Origin: Tetrapisispora phaffii CBS 4417
Lineage: Eukaryota; Ascomycota; Saccharomycetes; Saccharomycetales; Saccharomycetaceae
NCBI RefSeq assembly: GCF_000236905.1
Contig: NC_016529.1
Span: 310,001 to 374,000, forward strand
Direction: 5' to 3'
Length of the DNA: 64,000 nt
The position numbers and the translations under genes were made by a program. Shown in pieces: positions 19,493 through 29,106 of this stretch; positions within the stretch are counted from its first letter, which is position 1; every line of letters begins with the position of its first letter. The notes under the pieces were generated by a model, which saw only the letters and a list, made by a program, of their open reading frames with translations, was not told the origin of the DNA and did no database searches.

Positions 19493-19597
19493 GACGGCAA
19501 CTCTCTTGTCGTTTTCTATCTCTCCCTGACCGCCAACAACGACACAGACATTCATACATATATGCAGAGCTGGCCATCCTTTAAATACAGTTACAAG

Positions 19598-19753
19598 CTC
19601 ATCTCATCTCATCTCATCTCTGTTTGCCATAGTTAACTTCGAACCACACCTCTCTTAGTTAAGTATGAGAACTTGGTAAACTGCGGAGAAACCGCCGCAG
19701 AAACATGCGACTGAAAAATTTTTCTCGTCGTTGGAAGCGACAGAAACATGCGA
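19598..19753. promoter_or_regulatory. RPF2/NUP133 divergent promoter: CTCAT repeats, RRPE, paired direct repeats
   Basis: 19598-19620 holds 4.6 tandem copies of CTCAT; read on the minus strand the first copy forms GAGATGAGCT, one mismatch from PAC. 19712-19724 is TGAAAAATTTTTC, a full RRPE. The 13-bp sequence CAGAAACATGCGA occurs twice (19698-19710 and 19741-19753). An inverted CTGCGG...CCGCAG pair (19681-19700) resembles a zinc-cluster factor site. PAC/RRPE fits co-regulation of RPF2 with ribosome assembly genes. Confidence 0.65.
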
Positions 19754-19933
19754 TTTTGGGAATTCAAACAATTTCAAACTCTACAGAAGCTGTGAATTGA
19801 ACAAGACAGGAAACTGAGATATAAAGATACACAACGGTTGTTCGTTGTGTATGGGAGGTGTGTGTGTTTGTGGCTGGTCTCCCGGAGACAGAGAGTGCTA
19901 GGACTCGCTGAACGGTTAAGAATAGTGAAGGCG

Positions 19934-22900
19934 ATGGCAGGTAACGATTCCGTGTTTCAATTGAGGAGAGAGCTAGAGCAGAAGGTCGGCGAGGGTGTCG
20001 ACGGGTTTCCTGGTAATGTCTCTAGTTTCTCTATGGATACTGACGAGAAGTCAGGTACTGATAATTTGATGAGTGATCAATTGTTTGATGGTGGCAGGCT
20101 GTTGACAGAGAACGAGCGTTACTGCGTTCGTAGTTTGGTGCCGGACTTGTCATCGTTGTTTAAAAGAACAGGTGCCGATGGCACCTGTTCTTTTACGCAG
20201 GATCGACTGCAACAGCATGGAGCGCAACAACTGAAATCCGAATACTATGGGTTCGTAGATACACGTTCGCAGAAAGCTTTATGCGCGGACAAAGACAATT
20301 TATACATATGGGACTACAATTCAAAACTAAGGGACACGCCATTCGGCAAGATCCCCTTGCATGACGAGAATACAGTTTCGAGCGCAGTTCCAATCTGTCT
20401 TTTGACATGTCCCGTAGCCATTGACAATGTCTCTCCGTTGCAAGTCGCATCGGCCCCATGCTTGGACAGTCACGAAATCGATAGCACTGCTGATATAGAA
20501 AATGGCCTTTGCACAATAAATAGGAACAATGGACATCTGCAATACTACGAAGATTTGAACTCAGTCAATAATTTGTACTCGAAACTGTCGCTCAATAAAG
20601 CACACTCTTTGGATTTGAAATTGAGGGATAAAGAACTCGTTACAAAAGCAATCAATTGCGAACCCGCTGGAATCATTGTTGCAACTTCGTTTGGAAGACT
20701 GTTGTTTGTCTCCATCAGAGACTCAACGGGGATGACTTGTGTAAAATTACAAAAACAATTGATAAAACCACAGATTGGCTTTCTGTTTAGTACTTTTAAT
20801 AGTGCAAAGGAAATCGTCTCGTTGAAGGCAGGCCCAATTATTGGCAAGGGGGAAATCCTGGTATATGTTGCCACCAAAGGTGGAGACTTCCAGATCTGGC
20901 AGATCTCTCTGTTCTCGAGCCCTTTCAAGAGAATAGACGTCAACATTTACGAGCACATTTTGGAATCTTTGCAAGATTTATATCCATTTGCACATGGAAC
21001 TTTGGAAATTCTAGATTCTCATCCTTTGTTTGCGGATACTTCTTCCACTCATCTAGTATTGTCATCCATTTCAAAAGGTGACCAAGTATATTATATTCTC
21101 TCAACAATAGTGGTCGATGAAGCTTCTAAAAGTTTCAATATTTTCTCAACGTATAAAATTTCAACATATTTTTCATCGTTCGACGAAGAAAACAAACCAA
21201 AACTATGCATCCCAACTGCATTATCAGATTCAATAAAACTTTATAGCTCAATTTGCATCCTGTTCAAAGATGCTGTCGTGTTAACTAAAGTAAGTTCAAA
21301 ATTAGATTCAAACTACATCCTTAGAAAAAAATGGGAAGATGTAATTTGCTTCAACTCAAATTTGAATATCATTGGTTCTGGTTACAGTTCGAACTCTATT
21401 TATATAATGGCTAAAGAAGATGATATTATACAAGTCACCATTAATGACAAGGATGAAAAGGACTTGGAAGCAACAAGTTTTACAAAATCACACATCGATC
21501 AAGCCGTTTATTTTTCAAATATATCAACAAATCCAATTGAATACAATCTACCAGAAAATATAGTCTTAGAGAAAGAAGAAATAGAAAGTGACTTGCTGGA
21601 ATCAGCCAACGAAATTTTCAAATCAAAGGGTAAATATATTCCACCTATGCTGAATACTGTAGAGCAACACTTACAAATGAGAATCAATTTGTACAAAAAC
21701 TTATTAAACTTCGTTAAAGATAATTTTAATTATAAAATTTCTCCAAACACTAAACTACTGTTATTGGAAAAATACGAAATAATGAACTGTGCATCCAAAC
21801 TATTACAATTTCAATCAATGAAAGAAGATTTATCGAAGATTTGGAGTAGAATCATCACAAGTTATGACCAGTCATTGAATTTAGAAAGCTTAATATTACA
21901 CCGTTTAGATGTTTTCCCAATATTATTTTCTAATTTACTGAAAGAACTTTCTATAACAAGTATTAACTCTGGATTAATCAATAGTAAATCCACTGTTATT
22001 GATTTATTGATCTCCTCATTATATGATGCCGTATTAGAGGATGGTGAAAAAGATATTAGATATGACAAATTCCAATTAGATCCTCTAGAAATAGGCGAGA
22101 AGAGATCCTGGTTCTTAAACTATGATATTCTCTCTTCCTTAAATCAATTATTCTTTGATTATAAATTTTCATTAAAGGACACTAATGATTACACTAATAA
22201 ACAGTTATTAACTCTAGTTAAATCGTTGTATTACATTTCATGGCATGCTAAAGTATGGTATACAAGCCAAACTATTATAGATTCTGAAAAATGTAATGAA
22301 ATCAATTTAGTTTATAACGAGAACCATAATAATTGGATTCAAGTTTTATGTGAGCATAAATTACATGAAGATGCTTTACAACTTTCAGAATTTTACAGAG
22401 ATTTAAAATCACTAGTAGAAGTATTAGAAGAGCTGGAATTCAACGAATTTAAACATTTGTATGCTCAATATTTTGAACAATTTGGTGAAGAATTTTCATC
22501 TACTTTATTCAAATACTATATTGATAACAATAAACTCAAATCCTTATTTTTCAATTTTCCAGAACAGCATGATTTGTTAAGGAAGTTCCTATTAAGCTCT
22601 TCTGAATATAATAATGTTGCATGGATACAAGAAATATTTGATGAAAACTACCACAGTGCATCTGACATATTGAGTTCTGTTCTGATTGAAAACAATAATA
22701 GTGATTTGACAGTTGATAAAACAAAATTATATTTGAATATCGCAAAACTATCTGAACTAGCAGACCCAATGGATATTAATGAAAATAAAGTTGTCATGAT
22801 TCAAGCTGGTATTGACACAATTAATTTTCAAAAAAAATTACATTACCAATTGGAGAATAAGAGCCCAGTGATATGTGATATTTATCAAAACAGCGAATTT

Positions 22901-23443
22901 AAAGTTATTTTCCAAAATTTGATTAACAAAATAAAGAAACAACAGTACATTTCCATAAACGAAGCTATTGATATTTATACACTAATGGGAGGTCTTGATA
23001 ATTTTGTTGACGCTGTTAAATTATTGTCATCTTTGAATAATAGTATTGATTATGAAACTAAGAGAGCATTGTATACCACTATTTGGCGTAGGTGTATTTT
23101 AAGTGACAAAGATTGGGTTCATTTAGATGATTTATCTGAGAGTGTTTTATACAAGGTGTTATACCAATGTTTCAATGATATAGTTGAGAAATATGACATG
23201 TTATTACCAGAGTACAATGCTTTAATTGATAATTCCATTGTTTCTTTTGATTATATCAAGCATATTTATGGTAAATACGATGTTTCCATAATCTCAGTGC
23301 AAGATGCTATCAGTAAAGAAGTTCATTCTATTGAACAACTAGGGTTCAACCTAATTGATAAATTAAAGACCATTGTTGGTTCAGCAAATATTAATACCAG
23401 AAGCAACGTCACTATTAATTATGAAACCATGACAATTGCATAA
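19934..23443 (+). CDS. NUP133: Nup133, nuclear pore Y-complex scaffold nucleoporin
   Basis: Nup133 forms the stem of the Nup84 (Y) complex of the nuclear pore scaffold. I take the ATG at 19934 (MAGNDSVFQLRRELEQKV), giving 1169 residues (S. cerevisiae 1157); the open frame begins earlier at a TTG with no family support. An N-terminal beta-propeller (about 60-480) shows NRNNGHLQYYEDLNSVNNL, NCEPAGIIVATSFGRLLFVS and EHILESLQDLYPFAHGTLEI, all close to the yeast protein. An alpha-helical stack fills the rest. Codon and GC character differ along the gene: the first 350 codons are clearly GC-richer than the AT-rich C-terminal half. Residues 76-88 (FKRTGADGTCSFT) are encoded by a perfect 35-bp inverted repeat, described separately. 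Confidence 0.93.
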   Translation: MAGNDSVFQLRRELEQKVGEGVDGFPGNVSSFSMDTDEKSGTDNLMSDQLFDGGRLLTENERYCVRSLVPDLSSLFKRTGADGTCSFTQDRLQQHGAQQLKSEYYGFVDTRSQKALCADKDNLYIWDYNSKLRDTPFGKIPLHDENTVSSAVPICLLTCPVAIDNVSPLQVASAPCLDSHEIDSTADIENGLCTINRNNGHLQYYEDLNSVNNLYSKLSLNKAHSLDLKLRDKELVTKAINCEPAGIIVATSFGRLLFVSIRDSTGMTCVKLQKQLIKPQIGFLFSTFNSAKEIVSLKAGPIIGKGEILVYVATKGGDFQIWQISLFSSPFKRIDVNIYEHILESLQDLYPFAHGTLEILDSHPLFADTSSTHLVLSSISKGDQVYYILSTIVVDEASKSFNIFSTYKISTYFSSFDEENKPKLCIPTALSDSIKLYSSICILFKDAVVLTKVSSKLDSNYILRKKWEDVICFNSNLNIIGSGYSSNSIYIMAKEDDIIQVTINDKDEKDLEATSFTKSHIDQAVYFSNISTNPIEYNLPENIVLEKEEIESDLLESANEIFKSKGKYIPPMLNTVEQHLQMRINLYKNLLNFVKDNFNYKISPNTKLLLLEKYEIMNCASKLLQFQSMKEDLSKIWSRIITSYDQSLNLESLILHRLDVFPILFSNLLKELSITSINSGLINSKSTVIDLLISSLYDAVLEDGEKDIRYDKFQLDPLEIGEKRSWFLNYDILSSLNQLFFDYKFSLKDTNDYTNKQLLTLVKSLYYISWHAKVWYTSQTIIDSEKCNEINLVYNENHNNWIQVLCEHKLHEDALQLSEFYRDLKSLVEVLEELEFNEFKHLYAQYFEQFGEEFSSTLFKYYIDNNKLKSLFFNFPEQHDLLRKFLLSSSEYNNVAWIQEIFDENYHSASDILSSVLIENNNSDLTVDKTKLYLNIAKLSELADPMDINENKVVMIQAGIDTINFQKKLHYQLENKSPVICDIYQNSEFKVIFQNLINKIKKQQYISINEAIDIYTLMGGLDNFVDAVKLLSSLNNSIDYETKRALYTTIWRRCILSDKDWVHLDDLSESVLYKVLYQCFNDIVEKYDMLLPEYNALIDNSIVSFDYIKHIYGKYDVSIISVQDAISKEVHSIEQLGFNLIDKLKTIVGSANINTRSNVTINYETMTIA
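20161..20195. repeat. Perfect 16-bp inverted repeat with 3-nt loop inside NUP133
   Basis: The left arm TAAAAGAACAGGTGCC (20161-20176) is exactly complementary to GGCACCTGTTCTTTTA (20180-20195), with GAT between. The reading frame passes through it intact, encoding K-R-T-G-A-D-G-T-C-S-F. It lies in the variable N-terminal part of Nup133, where I recall no matching segment in S. cerevisiae. Confidence 0.95.
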
Positions 23444-23813
23444 TTTTTTAAATTTACATAATAAGTAATGTATACAATATATTATCAAAAAAATAAATAT
23501 ACCTCTATTAATGTCAATCAGCGTTGTCTTAAATATTATTACTATTACTCTAATCTATTTTTATATTGATGCTTTTATTTTTATGTTTGACTGAACTCAC
23601 CACTTTAATTTGTTATATCCATAACAATCATGCTATCTTTAAGTATTCAAATTCCTTCCTTATCGATATTTATCTTTTACCCTAAGAAAGTATTTGAAAC
23701 ACGGTCTTTCTATTATTACACTCATATACAGTCTTTTTCTTTTTGCTTTCATCAGTGATAAAGAACATATATTAGATCTCTCTATATTCAAATATTACAC
23801 AATAATGTAATAA

Positions 23814-24170
23814 CTAGTCATTTTGATCAATCTTCATTCTAATCAATGTCTCAGGAAGAGGCAACTCAGATTCCTTCTGCTCTTTATCTTCCTGTTTATC
23901 CTTGCTAGTTTTAGAGTCATCCCATGTACCGACATTATAATCACCTTCAGAGTATTTCTGCAGTCCCAAGCTTGCTTGAGATATATATTGCATAATCGAG
24001 TCCCAATGTAACATTATCTGCGACACAGAATCTGCATTAGAATGCATTTGAGTCACTTCATTGGACAAAGCATCCAATTGAACCTTCATGGTATCAGTTA
24101 GTCCAACAATTTTTTTCAAAGCTTCAAACTCTTGTCTCTTATTTTCAATCTGTGCCTCAATAGAACTCAT
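23814..24170 (-). CDS. DAD2: Dad2, DASH/Dam1 complex subunit
   Basis: Dad2 is a subunit of the Dam1 (DASH) ring that couples kinetochores to microtubule plus ends. The product is 118 residues from the ATG at 24170 (S. cerevisiae 133); the open frame begins two codons earlier at GTG. The coiled N-terminal half includes EALKKIVGLTDTMKVQLDAL. NADSVSQIMLHWDSIMQYIS followed by QASLGLQKYSEGDYNVGTW is the family core. The C-terminus keeps the conserved ELPLPETLIRMKID after a charged KDKQEDKEQKE spacer. It is convergent with NUP133, the same arrangement as YKR082W-YKR083C. Confidence 0.93.
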   Translation of the reverse strand: MSSIEAQIENKRQEFEALKKIVGLTDTMKVQLDALSNEVTQMHSNADSVSQIMLHWDSIMQYISQASLGLQKYSEGDYNVGTWDDSKTSKDKQEDKEQKESELPLPETLIRMKIDQND

Positions 24171-24821
24171 TTTCACTCTTTATCAGAATTATAATTATAC
24201 GATAATCCCTTACTATCCTAACTCGAGGCTCACAGAATATCCAAACAATACTCAACATTAAATAGACCATCGTACTTATATTAAAGTACTGTTTACTGAT
24301 TCTTCTTATAATTATTATTATCATTGTCGCATTGCGTTACGAAACACGATGTCACATGACTTCCATTTTTGGCCTTGTTTACATTTTGAATGACATCGTT
24401 TTTGTGGATTTGTTTATATATAAATCAACGTGCATATAAGACAACATATAAGATTAATATGTTTATGTGTTTCGGCGGTTATGTTGAAGACGATGTTTTA
24501 TAGTTTAAATGAATGAGTTGAAACGTTTAAAGAGAGCATAATATACTGGCGAGGATATATTACTAGATATTTTGATGCCATCAGTGAAAAGTGGAGGAGA
24601 AATTAAACAATAGCGGGTATTCTAAAAGAAGTTGTAGGATACATATTACAGGCAATTGCAATTGTACTAATAGTGTATAATCAGTATTTTAATTGATCCA
24701 CTTTTTTTTGTTTGCCTTTCTTTTTAGTTCTACACATTTTGTGGGCACTGGAACAATAAAAAACATATATATATATAGATAGATATAGGTTCACTCTGTC
24801 GTTTTTAATACGAGAGACAAA
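24171..24821. promoter_or_regulatory. Divergent promoter DAD2/SGO1
   Basis: 650 bases without a gene. It includes GTCACATGAC (24352-24361), a Cbf1-like E-box. There is no CDEIII partner nearby, so it is not a centromere. A TA-rich run lies at 24765-24786 just before SGO1. Confidence 0.45.
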
Positions 24822-27212
24822 ATGGCTAAACTATTTAATCGAGTGCCAAGTATTGCGGAGATTAGTATTGACAGTAACGGTAGTTACAGTAGCACTTCCA
24901 GTGATGTGTGCAATGGAACCAATAGACTTAATTTGAATTCGACTTCTGTAAGAGAATCAACTTGTAGTCCAAATAAATTGAATGAGATATACAATGATGA
25001 AACTAAAAAAGCTAAAAATAAAATACCTTCAGATGTCAATGAAATACAAGAATTACAAAATTTAATGGAAATTCAAAATGATAAATTGAATGAGATCAAA
25101 TCGACGTATTCTCAACAGAATTCAAAATTAGCAAAAACAAATTCTGCTCTAATGATGAAAGTTAGTGGATTAGAAAAAATTATTAGTGATTTAGTGAAAG
25201 AAAATATTGTACTCAGATCACAGACTATCTCAATTAGAAATGAACAGGATCAAAAGTTAGAAGAAACTTTGCAAGTGTTAGAGAATGGTCTTTATCAAAA
25301 ATTTGATGAAATATTTTATATGATCAATAATATACGTAGAAAGGAGAATTTACCAACCTCAAGTGGACGGAAATTAAATAGTAAAGATGCCACAAGATAT
25401 TCGTACAGAGAAAGAAGTAATACTCTTCTACCTGCAGAGCATAGACGATCCTTCTCACAATTGAAAGATATAACCAATATCGAATCCAATCAGGATGATA
25501 GTTTAACTAAAATTAATAAATATAAAAGAGATAATGAGCTCTTTATTACAGAAGAGGAGAAGAAAAATAAAAAAAATAATGACAATAACAATGATAATAG
25601 CAATGATGATTCTAATATAAACAAATTTATTAATAATGAAAATACAGCCACGTTACCAAAAAAAAGGAGAAAGAGTTCCAGAAGAGAATCATTTGTATTT
25701 ACTGATGAACAAGAATTTTTAGATGCTGCAGATCATAACAATAATCTAGAGAATAATAATATTATTGAAGATAGCATTAAAGAGATTAGACAAATTGAGT
25801 TCGAAAATAATAAATCTTTGAAAGGATGTGTCATCGAAAAAATTAATGAAGAACCTGAACTTACGAATACAACAATAACACATGATTTGATTTCCTCAGA
25901 GTCAGAATCGATAGAACAAGAAATCGATAATAATCCTCCTGAAAACTCATTCACTTTCACAAATTCAATTATCGAGTATTCGATTCCAGAAGAAGCTACC
26001 TCTGGCCAAGAATCGAATTCAAACATTTTTGCCAATTCTAAAGAGGAATCGGCATCCAAAAATTCATCTGCATCATCTTCACAAAAACTTCAAATATTTA
26101 ATGACAGTACAGAAGACAATAAATCTGAAAACATAAACGATTTAAGTTCATCATTACCATTTGACAAAAGCTCGAACCAGCCTGAGCATGAAAACATGTT
26201 CATTCAATTACCGTCACAGAATAAAATTAAACATTCAATGAAACCAGCAAGATTGCTAGGCAAAAAGAAAATAGTCGATGAGATTATGCCAATAAATGCA
26301 TCGTCTGTTATCGATGAATTACCTAATACAAGACAAAGAAGAACTCGTGGAAAAGCTGTTGATTATAAATTACCTTCATTAAGAGCCAAAATGAGAAGAC
26401 CAACAGAAGGGTTTGTGGATGCTACTACTGTTATAGATATTCATGATCTTCAAGTTAATTCGAAAGGTAAAAAAAACAGGAGAAGTAAAGTTTTCTTGGG
26501 CAATACAATGAATCTACCAATTAAAATTGAGGATACAAGTCTAAAAATTCCTGATATTTCGAGCTCTACCACTGACACCCCTTCTAGTGATATTAATCAT
26601 GTGGTTGGGAAGCAAACTGTCAATACACCAGAGAATAACAAAATTTGCAGGGAAAAAGAGTCTTCCGTTCAAGAATTTCCAAAAGTTGAGCAAAACAATG
26701 ACTTCATAAACATAAATAAATTAAAACTGAATTCTTGGCCAAACGACACAAGCCCATTATTGAAGAAAACTCAATTTTTACTTAAGAAAGGTCGTCCATC
26801 AAAGACTATTAAGAAACCTAAAAAGATTAATAGAAAGGCTAATAGCATGATAGACTTGAATGCGTTAAATAAAAAACAGTCATTAAATACTATCCTGGAT
26901 ACTGACAAATCTGTACCTATAACATTAGAATCACTGCCATTACCCAATTTCAAGAACAAAAACTCTGCATTACAGGATGTTACAAATACTAGATCTAATA
27001 AACCTACAAAGACTAAAGTTCTTTTCAAAAAACCTATTGTGAACAATTTTCATGATGAAAATTCAGCTGTTTTAGGTGAAGTTAAATTTTCAAAAGATAA
27101 GGATGTCTCATCATTTAGATTAAATGAAGAAGATCTGTCCGTTTTTGATTTCATGGGGCTGAATAAGAAGAAAAGCACACCTAAAACATATAGGATATAC
27201 AATAGAAAGTAA
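24822..27212 (+). CDS. SGO1: Shugoshin Sgo1
   Basis: Shugoshin protects centromeric cohesin and supports tension sensing and biorientation, recruited through phosphorylated H2A and binding PP2A. The product is 796 residues, much longer than S. cerevisiae Sgo1 (590). The N-terminal coiled coil (about 65-160) is clear: EIQELQNLMEIQNDKLNEIK, QNSKLAKTNSALMMKVSGLE, then VLENGLYQKFDEIFYMINNI RRKENLPTS. The C-terminal SGO motif is at about 504-525: RQRRTRGKAVDYKLPSLRAK. KKRRKSSRRESFVF is a further shared basic patch (about 285). The extra length comes from Asn/Asp/Ser-rich stretches such as KNDNNNDNSNDDSN. Its place before CDC21 matches YOR073W-YOR074C. Confidence 0.93.
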   Translation: MAKLFNRVPSIAEISIDSNGSYSSTSSDVCNGTNRLNLNSTSVRESTCSPNKLNEIYNDETKKAKNKIPSDVNEIQELQNLMEIQNDKLNEIKSTYSQQNSKLAKTNSALMMKVSGLEKIISDLVKENIVLRSQTISIRNEQDQKLEETLQVLENGLYQKFDEIFYMINNIRRKENLPTSSGRKLNSKDATRYSYRERSNTLLPAEHRRSFSQLKDITNIESNQDDSLTKINKYKRDNELFITEEEKKNKKNNDNNNDNSNDDSNINKFINNENTATLPKKRRKSSRRESFVFTDEQEFLDAADHNNNLENNNIIEDSIKEIRQIEFENNKSLKGCVIEKINEEPELTNTTITHDLISSESESIEQEIDNNPPENSFTFTNSIIEYSIPEEATSGQESNSNIFANSKEESASKNSSASSSQKLQIFNDSTEDNKSENINDLSSSLPFDKSSNQPEHENMFIQLPSQNKIKHSMKPARLLGKKKIVDEIMPINASSVIDELPNTRQRRTRGKAVDYKLPSLRAKMRRPTEGFVDATTVIDIHDLQVNSKGKKNRRSKVFLGNTMNLPIKIEDTSLKIPDISSSTTDTPSSDINHVVGKQTVNTPENNKICREKESSVQEFPKVEQNNDFININKLKLNSWPNDTSPLLKKTQFLLKKGRPSKTIKKPKKINRKANSMIDLNALNKKQSLNTILDTDKSVPITLESLPLPNFKNKNSALQDVTNTRSNKPTKTKVLFKKPIVNNFHDENSAVLGEVKFSKDKDVSSFRLNEEDLSVFDFMGLNKKKSTPKTYRIYNRK

Positions 27213-27329
27213 CAGTAGTGAAATAATTTCAAAGGTGCATTTACGTTTAATGTTTAAATACGAATTACAACCGCAAAGGGTTTAAATAGTTAATATTATA
27301 TATTTCTCATATAGTAAACAATATACATT

Positions 27330-28229
27330 TTATACACTCATCTTCATTTGAATTCTTGCATGAGGATTATAATCTACAATTTCGAAATCTTCATATTTGA
27401 AATCATCTATATCTGTCACCTTTCTCGTTATTTTCAATTTAGGAAATGTCCTTGGTTCTCTGCTTATTTGTTCTTTCAAAGCATCGATATGATCTTTATA
27501 TACATGAGCATCACCTAGGGTATGAATGAACTCACCTGGTTCCATATCACATACATGGGCAATCATGATTGTCAACAATGCGTAAGAAGCGATATTAAAT
27601 GGGACACCTAAACCCATATCACAAGATCTTTGGTACAATACACATGACAATCTAGGTTTACCAGTTTCACCTTCTTTTGGGAAACTGACATAAAATTGTG
27701 AAAAGACATGACATGGTGGTAAAGCCATTTTAGGAAAATCTGGCGGGTTCCATGCTGACATTATTATTCTACGATCATATGGATTGGTCTTAATTTTGTG
27801 AATTACATCTTTTAATTGATCCACACCTTGGTTAGTATAATCATCGTCACAAGTTTTATATTCAGCACCGAAATGTCTCCACTGGAAACCGTAAACAGGT
27901 CCCAAATCACCTTCACGTCTATCAGTTAAACCTAAGGAATCTAGGTATTCACGTGAGCCGTTACCTTCCCAGATCTTCACTCCTTGGTTGGACAAAACCT
28001 TACCATCAGTACAGCCCTTGATAAACCACAATAGCTCTAAGATTATACCTTTTGTGAATACCTTCTTGGTAGTTAATAATGGAAAAGTCTCATATTTTAA
28101 ACTGAATCTCAATTGAGGTGGTGCAAATAAACTTAAAGTACCAGTGCCGGTTCTATCTGGTCTAAATTCACCTTCGTCAATGATCCTTTGGCATAGATCT
28201 AAGTATTGGCTTTCTTCTGAATTGGTCAT
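27330..28229 (-). CDS. CDC21: Thymidylate synthase
   Basis: Converts dUMP and 5,10-methylene-THF to dTMP and dihydrofolate, the only de novo source of dTMP. From the ATG at 28229 the protein is 299 residues (S. cerevisiae 304); the open frame begins ten codons earlier at GTG. Landmarks are [20 protein letters not shown] with the dUMP phosphate-binding arginine, WKxxD-region equivalents [29 protein letters not shown], the catalytic Cys173 in [34 protein letters not shown], and [20 protein letters not shown]. All catalytic positions look intact. One MCB lies 226 bases upstream, consistent with G1/S induction. Confidence 0.98.
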   Translation of the reverse strand: MTNSEESQYLDLCQRIIDEGEFRPDRTGTGTLSLFAPPQLRFSLKYETFPLLTTKKVFTKGIILELLWFIKGCTDGKVLSNQGVKIWEGNGSREYLDSLGLTDRREGDLGPVYGFQWRHFGAEYKTCDDDYTNQGVDQLKDVIHKIKTNPYDRRIIMSAWNPPDFPKMALPPCHVFSQFYVSFPKEGETGKPRLSCVLYQRSCDMGLGVPFNIASYALLTIMIAHVCDMEPGEFIHTLGDAHVYKDHIDALKEQISREPRTFPKLKITRKVTDIDDFKYEDFEIVDYNPHARIQMKMSV

Positions 28230-29106
28230 CGTAAAATCGACAGTATTAATTCTCTTCACAGTGCTTGCAGCTAATCAATAAACTGTTCGATAGTCTCCTC
28301 TATACATCAAAACACAGACAGAAGAAGACTATCATCTAGAAGCTCTAATAACCGCTATATACATAGTTATGCATATATATAGAAGTAGATTCATCTCTGG
28401 ATTACAGGTCATAAAGTTAATGCTCGTTGAATTTTAACGTGTTGTTGTGACTTTACGCGTCAGTTTCTTCTGAGTAGCTATAAATTGTCACAGTGGAAAA
28501 TTCCAATGCTTGATGTGACAGTTTTATAAAGATGCATACACAGACATATGTATAAGGTATCCGAAATCACAATGATTACTCAACAGGATATTTAAGCAAG
28601 ATGGCAGAACTTCATCATATTGCATCGGATTTTGCTGAGGTCGTATTGCTGACGCAGTTCACCTCAAGGAATGTCTTCCACGGATCTCGTCCTGTTTTTT
28701 GTAATCTATTGCAATATCCAACTCTTCTTGTAATACAGTCGAGCTTCTCATATCGATGGTATGTATATAGGTATGTATATGCAAACCAAGGAACTGTGGA
28801 AAGGGTATGTGCCATCATCTGCTATGTGGTCAATTAGTTACCCTCCTTTAGTCAATTGGAGCATCGGATTCCATTTCATGAGGTTTTAAGAGATGTTGGT
28901 TGATATAATAAGAGTAACTTCAAGTGATCATTTAGCTTTTATACAAGGTAACTCAATTAATGAGCTATTGATTAAACCTATTTAGCTGAAGATAGGTAAC
29001 GAGAAAGATTCGTTGTATATCTAGGTAGTTGTTCTATTTTTTTGGATATCGGTAGAACAGATCAATATTGAAACCGCAACCATCCATAGATTGTTCTACA
29101 GCATCC
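28230..29106. other. Intergenic: divergent promoters CDC21/UFE1
   Basis: Apart from the MCB, nothing is supported. A 78-codon ATG frame at 28601-28837 overlaps another frame on the opposite strand and has no recognisable content, so it is not called. Confidence 0.5.
28455..28460. promoter_or_regulatory. MCB element (ACGCGT) upstream of CDC21
   Basis: ACGCGT at 28455-28460, 226 bases upstream of the CDC21 start. In S. cerevisiae, CDC21 is a classic MBF target through such elements. Only one copy is visible here. Confidence 0.7.

Noticed and set aside
19493..19555. 21-codon upstream extension of RPF2
   Set aside because: The homologue starts exactly at MIRTVKPKN; the extension has no family counterpart.
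24352..24361. GTCACATGAC as a centromere CDEI
   Set aside because: No AT-rich CDEII of fixed length followed by a CDEIII (TGTTT..TTCCGAA-like) is present nearby.
28601..28837. 78-codon ATG frame between CDC21 and UFE1
   Set aside because: It overlaps an open frame on the other strand, lies in a shared promoter, and has no recognisable motif or conserved look.
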